From: Ancalomicrobiaceae bacterium
GTDB lineage: Bacteria; Pseudomonadota; Alphaproteobacteria; Rhizobiales; Ancalomicrobiaceae
Direction of reading: 5' to 3'
Length of the DNA stretch: 33,270 nucleotides
Assembly: GCA_031291575.1 (NCBI GenBank)
Contig: JARLIT010000143.1
Span: 1-33,270 of the forward strand
In this document: positions 1-7,088 of the stretch, one piece after another
Position numbering within the stretch: the first letter of the stretch is position 1
How the letters are laid out: every line of letters begins with the position of its first letter
Made by a program: the position numbers and the translations under genes
The notes under the pieces: model-generated
What the model saw: the letters and a program-made list of their open reading frames with translations, nothing else
What the model was told of the DNA's origin: nothing
Database searches by the model: none

Positions 1-440
1 CGACGAAGTCGAAGTCGTGGCGGAGACCGACGTTGTCGAGACCGATGAGGTGGTCGAGACCGAAGTCGACGAGACGGTCACCGAGACCGACGAAGTCGAA
101 GTCGTGGCGGAGACCGACGTTGTCGAGACCGATGAGGTGGTCGAGACCGAAGTCGACGAGACGGTCACCGAGACCGACGAAGTCGAATCCGCGACTGAGA
201 CCGACGTTGTCGAGACCGATGAAGTGGTCGAGACCGAAGTCGACGAGACGGTCACCGAAACCGACGAAGTCGAAGTCGTGGCGGAGACCGACGTTGTCGA
301 GACCGATGAGGTGGTCGAGACCGAGGTCGACGAGACGGTCACCGAAACCGACGAAGTCGAATCCGCGACTGAGACCGACGTTGTCGAGGCCGATGAAGTC
401 GTAGAGACCGAGACCGACGAAGCCGAGGTCGACGAGCCCG
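1..440 (+). repeat. 87-bp in-frame tandem repeats
   Basis: Units begin at 17, 104, 191, 278 and 365; the last decays from about 390 onward. Each is 87 bp and encodes 29 residues. Units 1 and 2 differ only in the last codon (GTC versus TCC). Junction codons alternate (EV-VA and ES-AT), giving a 174-bp higher-order period. Bases 1-16 match the tail of another unit, so the array continues outside the window. Confidence 0.95.
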
Positions 441-1402
441 TGGCTGCTGCCGGACCGGCGCCGAGGGCGCTCGGCTATCTGCCGACACGGCCGCAACCGA
501 ACTCGACCTTCTTCTTCGCATCGGCCGAACTCTATCGTCAGCCGCTGCCGAAGGCGGTCGACCTGAGGTCGCTGTTGGCGCCGGTGATCCACCAGGGAGC
601 GGCACCGGTGGCGGTCGCCGACGCGGTGGCGGCGGCGGTCGATGTGCAGATCGTCGAGGCCGGCGCAACCGGGGCGTCGAGCCGGCGCTTCATCGACTTC
701 AACACCCGCTTGCGCATGGGCACGACCAACCCGGCCGTGCCGGTGTCGATCCAGGCGGCGCTCGAGGCGGTCATCCGCTTCGGTGCATCAAGCGAGACGG
801 CCTGCCCGTGGGACGCGGCGCGGCTGGGTGAACGGCCATCCGCGGAAGCCTATACGGCGCCCGCGCCGGTCACCTTCTCTGGGATGCAGCAGGTACCCTT
901 GAACCTCAACGCCTGGCGACAGGCGCTCGCCGAGGGCAAGGTCATCGTCTTCGGCATGGCCTTCGTCGAAGACCCGGATGCCTGTACTTCGCTCGGCGGC
1001 GTGGTGCCGATGGTCCGGGCCGAGGCGGCGCAGGCGGCGAGCGCGGCGGCGGTGCAGGCACTCGCCTGCGTCGGCTACCACGACCAGGAAAAGGTGTTCA
1101 TCGTCCGCAACTGCTGGGGCGACGAGTGGGGCGACGGCGGCTACGCCTATCTGCCGTACAATACGGTGATGTGCAAAAAGTTCGTCGATTCCGATTGCTG
1201 GGTGCTGGTGCCGACGCAGCCGACGCCGTTGCCGAAGGCTTATTGGTCGGATGGCGCGACGCCCGTCACCGATGGCGGCAACGGCATCGGGGTGGAAACC
1301 AACCCGATCGATGCAGCAGCCTATTGGTCGGTGTCGCGGAATTTCGTCCGCGACGGCATGGTGGCTTATGTGCCGCCGACGCCGGATTTCGCTCGGCTCT
1401 GA
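1..1402 (+). CDS. Acidic-repeat protein with an inactive papain-like (C1) domain, 5' partial
   Basis: The reading frame is open to the left window edge, so the true start is outside; the GTG at 17 lies inside a repeat and is probably not a start. From codon 17-19 there are 461 residues. Roughly the first 140 are tandem 29-residue units made almost only of V, E, T and D. The rest matches bacterial C1 peptidases: VDLR, then VIHQG (oxyanion Gln kept), then CVGY and FIVRNCWGDEWGDGGYAYLPY-like end motifs. Counting from position 17, the catalytic Cys is Ala199 (611-613) and the catalytic His is Gln347 (1055-1057), while Asn365 (1109-1111) of the RN-WG motif remains. This points to a pseudoprotease, perhaps a binding or scaffold domain on an acidic stalk. 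No signal peptide can be judged because the N-terminus is missing. The fold assignment is fairly sure; the function is unknown. Confidence 0.75.
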   Translation, partial: DEVEVVAETDVVETDEVVETEVDETVTETDEVEVVAETDVVETDEVVETEVDETVTETDEVESATETDVVETDEVVETEVDETVTETDEVEVVAETDVVETDEVVETEVDETVTETDEVESATETDVVEADEVVETETDEAEVDEPVAAAGPAPRALGYLPTRPQPNSTFFFASAELYRQPLPKAVDLRSLLAPVIHQGAAPVAVADAVAAAVDVQIVEAGATGASSRRFIDFNTRLRMGTTNPAVPVSIQAALEAVIRFGASSETACPWDAARLGERPSAEAYTAPAPVTFSGMQQVPLNLNAWRQALAEGKVIVFGMAFVEDPDACTSLGGVVPMVRAEAAQAASAAAVQALACVGYHDQEKVFIVRNCWGDEWGDGGYAYLPYNTVMCKKFVDSDCWVLVPTQPTPLPKAYWSDGATPVTDGGNGIGVETNPIDAAAYWSVSRNFVRDGMVAYVPPTPDFARL

Positions 1403-1424
1403 ACGCGAGCAATCACGCAACCTG

Positions 1425-1455
1425 GAACGGCCGGCGGGCGATCCGCCGGCCGTTC
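1425..1455 (+). terminator. Strong hairpin after the pseudoprotease gene
   Basis: A perfect 13-bp stem (1425-1437 with 1443-1455) closes a 5-nt loop, 22 bp after the stop codon. It is very GC-rich and followed by GCGTTTCG, a weak T tract. It is likely the transcript end. Confidence 0.75.
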
Positions 1456-1591
1456 GCGTTTCGACGGCGCCCGGTCAGGCCTGCGTCCGGCACGGACATC
1501 ACTTTGGTCGCTGTAGCTGTCGGTGCCGAGATGTGGTGATGTCAGGCGTGTGAGATTCGCCTTTTGCTCCGCTCACCATTTGGAGGATGGA

Positions 1592-1852
1592 ATGTTCAAA
1601 TACGCGCTCGCGGTGGCCCTTATTCTTGCCGCCGGCACGGCCGAGGCCGCCGATACCTGCAAGTCCACCGCCATCGACAAGAACGGCAAGCCGCTCGCTG
1701 GCGCTGCCTACAATTCGTTCATGACCAAATGCACCAACGACGCCACGGCGAAGTGCACCGCCGCCGCCATCGACAAGAATGGCAAACCCTTGGCCGGCGC
1801 GGCAAAGACGAGCAACATCAACAAGTGCGTGAAGGATGCCGTCGGCGCGTGA
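1592..1852 (+). CDS. Secreted PsiF-type double-repeat protein
   Basis: This 86-residue protein starts at ATG 1592 behind a good GGAGGA site (1582-1587). Residues 1-19 form a signal peptide ending AEA before ADTC, so it is probably periplasmic. The mature part has two near-identical units, each Cys, then AIDKNGKPLAGAA, then a Lys-Cys about 26-28 residues after the first Cys (unit 1 ends SFMTKC, unit 2 NINKC). This spacing resembles PsiF repeats, named after the phosphate-starvation-inducible E. coli protein of unknown function. The paired Cys may form disulfides. It stands alone between two hairpins. I saw no convincing Pho box upstream, so phosphate control is not supported here. The family call is by motif memory only. 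Confidence 0.7.
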   Translation: MFKYALAVALILAAGTAEAADTCKSTAIDKNGKPLAGAAYNSFMTKCTNDATAKCTAAAIDKNGKPLAGAAKTSNINKCVKDAVGA

Positions 1853-1868
1853 GGCTGCCGCTGTGGTC

Positions 1869-1903
1869 GCGGTCCGGTGTCAGCCTCCGGCGTTCCGGAC
1901 CGC
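1869..1903. terminator. Hairpin between convergent genes
   Basis: A perfect 9-bp stem (1869-1877 with 1895-1903) with a 17-nt loop sits between the stop codons of the PsiF-like gene (+) and the alcohol dehydrogenase gene (-). Its position suits a shared bidirectional terminator. No clear T tract is present. Confidence 0.55.
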
Positions 1904-1929
1904 GCCGCTTCGCGTTTGTCCGTTCTGCG

Positions 1930-2970
1930 TCAGAACCGCGTGATGACGCTGATGCCGATGTCGGTCGCCTTGTCCAGGCCGACCAGCGCGGGAACGGCTT
2001 CATCGAGACTGATGAGGCGGCCGATCAGGCGATCAGGCGCCAATCGGCCGGCCGCGATCATGGCGAGCATCGCGTCGTAGCGCCACGCCTGCATGCCGTG
2101 GCTGCCGTAGATTTCGAGTTCGTGCGCGATCACCCGCGCCATCGGGATCTTCGGCTCGGCATTTTCCGCTAGCATCAGCCCGATCTGCACATGCCGGCCG
2201 CGACGGCGTAGGCAGGCAATCGAGTTGAAACACGTCGTCGGTGAACCGAGCGCGTCAAGCGAGACATGCGCGCCGCCGCCGCTGAAGTCGCGGATCGCAG
2301 CCACGACGTCGGTCGTCTCGCGTGCGTTGATACTGGCGACCGCCCCGATCGAGCGGGCAAACGCCAGCTTGTCCGCGGCGATGTCGATGGCGATCGGTTG
2401 TGCTCCGAGCGCCGCCGCGATCTGGATGGCGGAGAGGCCGACGCCGCCGCAGCCATGGACCGCCACCCATTCGCCGCCTGTCACGCGCGCCTGATCGACG
2501 ACGGCGCGGAACGACGTCGCATAGCGGCAGCCCAGGCTCGCCGCCGTGGCGAAGTCGATCGCTTCCGGCAGTTCGACCAGATTCTGGTCGGCGCGATCGA
2601 TGGCGACCAATTCGGCGAAGGAGCCCCAATGGGTGAAGCCAGGCTGGAACTGTGCCTCGCAGACCTGTTGGTTGCCCGAGCGGCATTCCGCGCAGTGGCC
2701 ACAACCGGCGACGAAGGGGACGGTGACGCGCTGACCCAGCCGGAAATGCCGGACGGCGGGCCCCAGCGCGACGATGACGCCGGCGAGTTCGTGGCCGGGG
2801 ACATGCGGCAACCGGATGTCGGGATCGTGTCCCATCCAGCCGTGCCAGTCTGAGCGGCAGAGGCCGGTCGCGGCGACTTTGACGACCACGCCGTCGGGCG
2901 CCGGGGTGGGGTCGGGGAGGGTGCGGACGGTCGGCGTGGCCCCGAAGGCCTCGTAGTACATGGCGCGCAT
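1930..2970 (-). CDS. Zinc-dependent alcohol dehydrogenase (MDR family)
   Basis: A 346-residue medium-chain dehydrogenase/reductase, expected to oxidise an alcohol or reduce an aldehyde with NAD(P). Catalytic zinc ligands are visible as Cys38 (GLCRSDW) and His60-Glu61 (PGHELAG). The structural zinc site is Cys90, Cys93, Cys96 and Cys104. The nucleotide-binding GCGGVGLS motif follows in the middle of the protein. I chose ATG 2970 ([10 protein letters not shown]) because AGAGAGG lies about 8 bp before it and family members begin this way; the frame is open further upstream to 3255, but that part encodes an unrelated agmatinase fragment. ATG 2961 is an alternative start. The gene stands alone. 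The substrate cannot be told from sequence. Confidence 0.9.
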   Translation of the reverse strand: MRAMYYEAFGATPTVRTLPDPTPAPDGVVVKVAATGLCRSDWHGWMGHDPDIRLPHVPGHELAGVIVALGPAVRHFRLGQRVTVPFVAGCGHCAECRSGNQQVCEAQFQPGFTHWGSFAELVAIDRADQNLVELPEAIDFATAASLGCRYATSFRAVVDQARVTGGEWVAVHGCGGVGLSAIQIAAALGAQPIAIDIAADKLAFARSIGAVASINARETTDVVAAIRDFSGGGAHVSLDALGSPTTCFNSIACLRRRGRHVQIGLMLAENAEPKIPMARVIAHELEIYGSHGMQAWRYDAMLAMIAAGRLAPDRLIGRLISLDEAVPALVGLDKATDIGISVITRF

Positions 2971-3174
2971 GGCTCGCCTCTCTCTTCGCAGGATCGGGCC
3001 GACCCTTCTGGGGGACGGGCAGGGCCGGGCGGAACCATGGCACGAGGCACGCGCGCCGTCATCGCCCGGATGCACGCTCTTTACACCGAAGGGACCGATT
3101 GGAGCCGGCCTGTGCGAGGCGGGCAGCGGCGTGCAGCCATGCAGGATCATCCGGGCGCCCTGCGCCCCGATGCC

Positions 3175-3305
3175 GCCGGGCGCGATCGACGGATCGATGC
3201 CGTCGATATCGAGCATCAAGTAATAGCGCTTGCCGTCGGGAATGCGAGCGAGCACGTCGACGCCAGCTTGCGGAATTGGCGGACAAACAGGATGTCCGAG
3301 CCCAT
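3175..3305 (-). pseudogene. Decayed agmatinase/arginase-family fragment
   Basis: Reading leftward from ATG 3305, one frame gives [13 protein letters not shown] and the next frame gives [11 protein letters not shown], then [17 protein letters not shown], a match to the ureohydrolase core with its metal-binding DIDGIDP motif. Adding one G near 3263 joins the two frames seamlessly ([12 protein letters not shown]), so a single-base deletion is visible. The N-terminal half of the enzyme is missing, and the sequence stops resembling the family after SIAPG. The fragment abuts the 3' end of the TadG-like gene (stop at 3316), which suggests a rearrangement join. It is not functional as an enzyme. Confidence 0.6.
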
Positions 3306-3315
3306 GGCGCCGTCG

Positions 3316-4548
3316 CTACTGCATGAGATAGATTTTGCCGCTGCCCGACCCGGGAGCCGAAACCGTCAGGGGCGCCGGGCTGATCGACCAATTGGCGGTG
3401 TCGACGATCAGGCTGGCCAGCACCATGGTCAGATTCTGCGCGATGGCGCTGGCGCCACTGTTGAGCGTCAACTGTCGGCTCGGCAGATAGATCAGGCCTG
3501 ACAATGTCGCGCCGTTGGTGGCATTCATCGAGAAGCCGCTCTTGGCCAGCCCCGCCGCTTCGTAGATCAGGACGTTGGCATAGGTGCCGCTCGTCGGGGC
3601 GGCAAGATTGAGTGTGACCGTGCCGTTGAATTGCAGGTAGGACGTATCGGCGAAATAGAAGGTCACGCCGTTGCCTCGCAGCGTGCCGGTGACATTCCAG
3701 CTGCCGTTCTTGATGACGTAGACGCCGGGCTGCAGCGTTACATTCGGCGAGCTGTTGAAATTGACGCCGTAACAATAGACGCCCGGCGTGAGCGTGGCAT
3801 TGCCACCGTTGATGTTCATGCCCGAATAGGTGCAGGTGCTGCTCGACGGCGTCGGCAGCGTGCCGGCGAAGGGATCGCTCGCGGTCGAGCATCCTTTGCT
3901 CAGATTGGCGTGCGAGCCGCCATTGTCGAGAATGTTGGTGCCGGCAACGCAGATGGTCTTGGCGTCGAGGGTCGTGCCGGCGTTGAATGTCGCAGCCGGG
4001 TTGGCCGCCGACTTGACGTGCACTTCGCAGGTCGGCGCGTTGATGGTTGCGCCACTGTTGTAGAGAAGCCCCGGCGACGCCGTGCTGTCGAGCAGCAGGA
4101 TACAGACGCTCGACGTGGCGGCCTTGCGCCCGGCGGTCGCCGAAACGTTCAAGTCCAGCGATGACACACCCAGGAGCGCCGACAGGGTGGTGGACACCGT
4201 GCTGGTCGCGGTCCCGATGTAGTTGCCGTTGGCGTCGTTGGAAAAGGTCGTCGAGACAGCCTGCGCGTAGGTAGCGGACATGTCAGCATTGAAGACCTGG
4301 CCGGCGGTCGTCTTCCATTGCGACGTGCCGTCTCTCGCCCCGGCCAGGACGGCTTCGTCGATCGACGACTGCAATAGGGAGCGGGCCGCCATGGTGCGGC
4401 TGACATCGATGGCCATGCCAGTCACTGCGACCAGCGGCACGCTCAGAAGCGCGAAGTTGACGGCGATGCTGGCGCGACGGTCGCCGAGCAGACGAGCACC
4501 GAACCGGGCGATGCTCCACCAGACTGCTTTCACTGCCTCAAGTTGCAT
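3316..4548 (-). CDS. TadG-like Flp pilus-associated protein
   Basis: A 410-residue protein with a TadG/TadE-type N-terminus: RRASIAVNFAL followed by one hydrophobic segment (about residues 28-47) and IDVSR, the usual membrane anchor of minor pilins and pilus-assembly proteins. The rest is extracytoplasmic, rich in Ser, Thr, Gly and Asn, with beta-type repeats such as LTPGVYCYGVNF and LQPGVYVIKNG. Several Cys could form disulfides. ATG 4548 is chosen, with GAGCGG 7 bp upstream; GTG 4563 in the same frame is an alternative. No other tad or cpa genes are in the window, so it is an orphan here. A role in the cell surface or adhesion is inferred. Confidence 0.7.
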   Translation of the reverse strand: MQLEAVKAVWWSIARFGARLLGDRRASIAVNFALLSVPLVAVTGMAIDVSRTMAARSLLQSSIDEAVLAGARDGTSQWKTTAGQVFNADMSATYAQAVSTTFSNDANGNYIGTATSTVSTTLSALLGVSSLDLNVSATAGRKAATSSVCILLLDSTASPGLLYNSGATINAPTCEVHVKSAANPAATFNAGTTLDAKTICVAGTNILDNGGSHANLSKGCSTASDPFAGTLPTPSSSTCTYSGMNINGGNATLTPGVYCYGVNFNSSPNVTLQPGVYVIKNGSWNVTGTLRGNGVTFYFADTSYLQFNGTVTLNLAAPTSGTYANVLIYEAAGLAKSGFSMNATNGATLSGLIYLPSRQLTLNSGASAIAQNLTMVLASLIVDTANWSISPAPLTVSAPGSGSGKIYLMQ

Positions 4549-4563
4549 GAACCGCTCATTCAC

Positions 4564-4901
4564 CGGTGGTATATCCAGAATTGCTCACTGCATTCCCGGC
4601 ACCTTGGCGTCGAGAGGTTAACGCTCAACGCAATTGCCGATCGTCTACAATTTGAAATACTGCTCAGCTCTGGGAATGATGAATATTTCGTATAGATCTA
4701 CACGACGGGCTCTTGTGAGATTTGTTGAACTCTCAGCGACTTCGTGGTGTGCCAGAACAAGACCATACCCGAACGAGTGCGATATTGACCGGACGAGGAG
4801 GGTTGGTGCGGACGACATACAAATCTATCTAAGGTTGCAGATCTTCGATTGAACCGGTTCCGCTGCCACGCCCATCGCGGCTGAGGTGTCCGGTGCGTCC
4901 G
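4564..4901. other. AT-richer intergenic region upstream of the TadG-like gene
   Basis: No gene is credible here. The stretch 4620-4860 is clearly richer in A and T than the coding DNA around it and probably holds the leftward promoter of the TadG-like gene. A short palindrome, GAACCGGTTC, lies at 4851-4860. I could not assign -35 and -10 boxes with confidence. Confidence 0.4.
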
Positions 4902-6074
4902 TCACCGCAGGACGCGCGACATCACTGTGGCCAGCAGCAGGAACGGCAGGATCGCCGCGAAAGCGGTGCGGACGCCGAATCCTTGCGCGATCTCGCCGAT
5001 CAGCATCGGCGCGACGAGTGTCAACAGCTGCACGAGGAGCGTCGTGGCGGCGACGTTCTCGGCCGCCGAGCGGTCGCCGAGCCGGGCGGCAGCGGAAATC
5101 ATCAGAGGATAGACCACGCCGATGCCGACACCGGTCAGCGCAAAGCCGACAAGGGCCACATAGGCGGATGGAGCGACGACGACGACCGAAAAGCCGACGA
5201 GCGCGATGACGGAGGTGATGCCGGCGATCCGCCGCGGACCATGGGCCTCGATCCAGCGATCGGCCATCAGGCGGCCCATCGCCATGGTGAGGACGAGGGC
5301 GGGCAGGGCGGAGGATTCGACGATCGGCGGGACCTCGAACGCATCGCGCAGGAAGATGGTCGCCCAGACGCGCGCCGCGCCTTCGAGCAGCTGCGAGCCG
5401 AGACTGTAGGCGACGAGTGCGAAGACGGCGAGCGTCGGCCAGGCGATGGTGAGCCGCTGCTGCCGGGCGCCGAACGTTCGGGCCGGGCATTCGCGCATCG
5501 GCACGACCACGATGAGCGCGGCGAACGCGTAGATGGGCACCAGCGCCCACAGGTGGACCACCGGTAGGATGCCGAGACTGCGGATGAAGCCGGCAGCGAG
5601 CGAAAAGACGAAGAAGGTTGTGCTCCAGGCCCCGTGACAGCGGTTCATGATGCGGCCGCCGGTGGCAACCTCGACCCGGTCGGCCTCGACATTGATGGCG
5701 ATGTTGCTGAGCGACGTCGCGCCGCCGTTGAGAAGCAGCACGGCGAACATGACGAAGCCGTTGCCCGATGCGGTCATCAGGGCGGCACTGGCGACTGTCA
5801 GCAGAAAGCTGGCCAGAATGACCCGCCGGGTGCCGATGCCGTCGATCAGGCGCGAGGCGAACAGGAAGGTGGCGAGCGCGCCAGTCGGTGCGCCCATGAG
5901 GATGCGTCCGAGTTCGGCATCGCCGATGCCGGCCTGGAGCTGCAGGTCGGGGATGCGGATGTAGAGCATCGCCCCGACGATGGCGTGCAGACAGAACACC
6001 GCCACGATGCGCCAGCGGGCAGCCGCGTGTCCCGATCGATCTACGGAAGCCGGAGGCGTGCCGGTGGCGGTCAT
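4902..6074 (-). CDS. MFS transporter, YbjJ-like
   Basis: A 390-residue, strongly hydrophobic protein of the major facilitator superfamily with about 12 membrane segments, acting in the inner membrane. The segment after helix 2 has FASRLIDGIGTRRV, the usual cytoplasmic loop, and the mid-N-domain motif SNIAINVEADRVE is typical of the YbjJ-like group. The substrate is unknown. ATG 6074 is the start; GAGAAGG lies somewhat far upstream. The gene is alone. A second, related transporter sits at 23142-24305 on the other strand. Confidence 0.85.
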   Translation of the reverse strand: MTATGTPPASVDRSGHAAARWRIVAVFCLHAIVGAMLYIRIPDLQLQAGIGDAELGRILMGAPTGALATFLFASRLIDGIGTRRVILASFLLTVASAALMTASGNGFVMFAVLLLNGGATSLSNIAINVEADRVEVATGGRIMNRCHGAWSTTFFVFSLAAGFIRSLGILPVVHLWALVPIYAFAALIVVVPMRECPARTFGARQQRLTIAWPTLAVFALVAYSLGSQLLEGAARVWATIFLRDAFEVPPIVESSALPALVLTMAMGRLMADRWIEAHGPRRIAGITSVIALVGFSVVVVAPSAYVALVGFALTGVGIGVVYPLMISAAARLGDRSAAENVAATTLLVQLLTLVAPMLIGEIAQGFGVRTAFAAILPFLLLATVMSRVLR

Positions 6075-6431
6075 CGAATGGAAAGGCCTTCTCGGGACCG
6101 GACCGGGCGGAGGGAATGGGGCGGTAGCGGACCGGCGGGCCAGACCTCGAGCCCGCCACCGGGGCGCAGATCATGGCCGGGGCGTCACATCTACCCGGTT
6201 CGGCGGTCGCCCGCACGGCCATTTCGCCTGAGGACGGTGAATTCCGCGGTTTCGCACGGCAGCGGCGGCGGAATATTCGTGCCTATCGGCGAATCTGGCG
6301 TCCGGATGCCGCAATTCGGGCCAAATCACGAGGATGTCAGCGCACGACGCGCAAGTCCGGGATGCGCTTTCCAGCCGCAATCGCTATCTGAGATAAGTCG
6401 GAAGCCTCCCAAGCAAGACCGGCGACGTGAC
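6075..6431. other. Intergenic region with no gene seen
   Basis: Reading frames here have biased composition and no recognisable domain or ribosome-binding site. It presumably contains the leftward promoter of the MFS gene; no clear boxes were found. Confidence 0.4.
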
Positions 6432-6462
6432 TGACGCTCTGGTGCTTGTCTCCAGAGCGTCA
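6432..6462 (-). terminator. Hairpin after the small membrane protein gene
   Basis: A perfect 11-bp stem (6432-6442 with 6452-6462) closes a 9-nt loop, about 44 bp beyond the stop of the leftward gene at 6506. There is no run of T after it on the minus strand, so termination is likely but not certain. Confidence 0.55.
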
Positions 6463-6505
6463 TTCCGTCAGCGGGTCGCTTGTCGCCGAGCCTGGCAGAC
6501 CGCGA

Positions 6506-6730
6506 TCAAAGCCCCGTCATGGTGATGACGACCAGCGTCGCCAACATGGCGAAGGCGCCGCCGACTGCCATGACGATCACTCCGGCGTAGCCGAAGATGG
6601 CGGCGGCGGCAGTGAAAGCCACCAGGATGGACAGCACCAGCGCCCACATGAAGGTGGTGGCACCGGCCTTGGCGGCGGTCGGAGCGGCGAACGTATGCGC
6701 GGTGTCGATGGTTGCGGTGGCTTCGGTCAT
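6506..6730 (-). CDS. Small membrane protein of unknown function
   Basis: A 74-residue protein with a polar N-terminus (about 25 residues) and two hydrophobic segments, MWALVLSILVAFTAAAAIF and VIVMAVGGAFAMLATLVVI, probably a helical hairpin in the inner membrane. ATG 6730 is preceded by GAAGGA at 8 bp. It is divergent from hypF and followed by a hairpin, so it looks like a one-gene unit. I do not recognise the family. The good ribosome-binding site and clean membrane pattern make it a real gene. Confidence 0.7.
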   Translation of the reverse strand: MTEATATIDTAHTFAAPTAAKAGATTFMWALVLSILVAFTAAAAIFGYAGVIVMAVGGAFAMLATLVVITMTGL

Positions 6731-7088
6731 GACGGGTCCTTCGATTGATGTGGACGGCGCCTGAAAGGGACGGTTTCGGCCGGACAGCCGTCAGGCAGTC
6801 GCTGTCCGGGAGCCGGAGTGTCGAGATGCGGGCGCCAACCCATTGGACCGAACCGAAGGTCCGTCGCAGAGCTGATACGCGGCCCGACCCTGGAACCGGC
6901 CCGAGGCTTATCAGTGGACGTGCGTACATGTAACCACTTAGCCGAACAAGCTTTGCAACTGCGGATCTGCCATGTGGCCGGCGCGCGTTCGACGTTGATC
7001 AGGTTCGGATGGTAAGGCGAGCGCTTCCGCGGCCTTCCGGCTTGCGCGCGATCGGTGATATCGGCACAAGAAACGTCGCAAGAGAGGG
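6731..7088. other. Divergent promoter region between the small membrane protein and hypF
   Basis: This 358-bp stretch must hold the promoters of both flanking units. I looked for a sigma-54 -24/-12 element and for an FNR/FixK-type TTGAT-N4-ATCAA site, both common in front of hyp genes, and found neither. No gene is credible. Confidence 0.4.

Noticed and set aside
33-404. A long Arg/Ser/Pro-rich frame inside the acidic repeats
   Set aside because: It is the alternative-frame reading of the 87-bp repeats; open only because the repeat has no stop in that frame.
1490-1591. Possible Pho box before the PsiF-like gene
   Set aside because: CTGTAGCTGTCGG-like bases lack two 7-bp repeats at 11-bp spacing.
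2971-3255. N-terminal extension of the alcohol dehydrogenase frame
   Set aside because: It encodes part of the agmatinase relic; the dehydrogenase has a good start and ribosome-binding site at 2970.
6731-7088. Sigma-54 or FNR site before hypF
   Set aside because: A TTTGCAA and a GTTGATCAG are present, but neither has the second half at the right distance.
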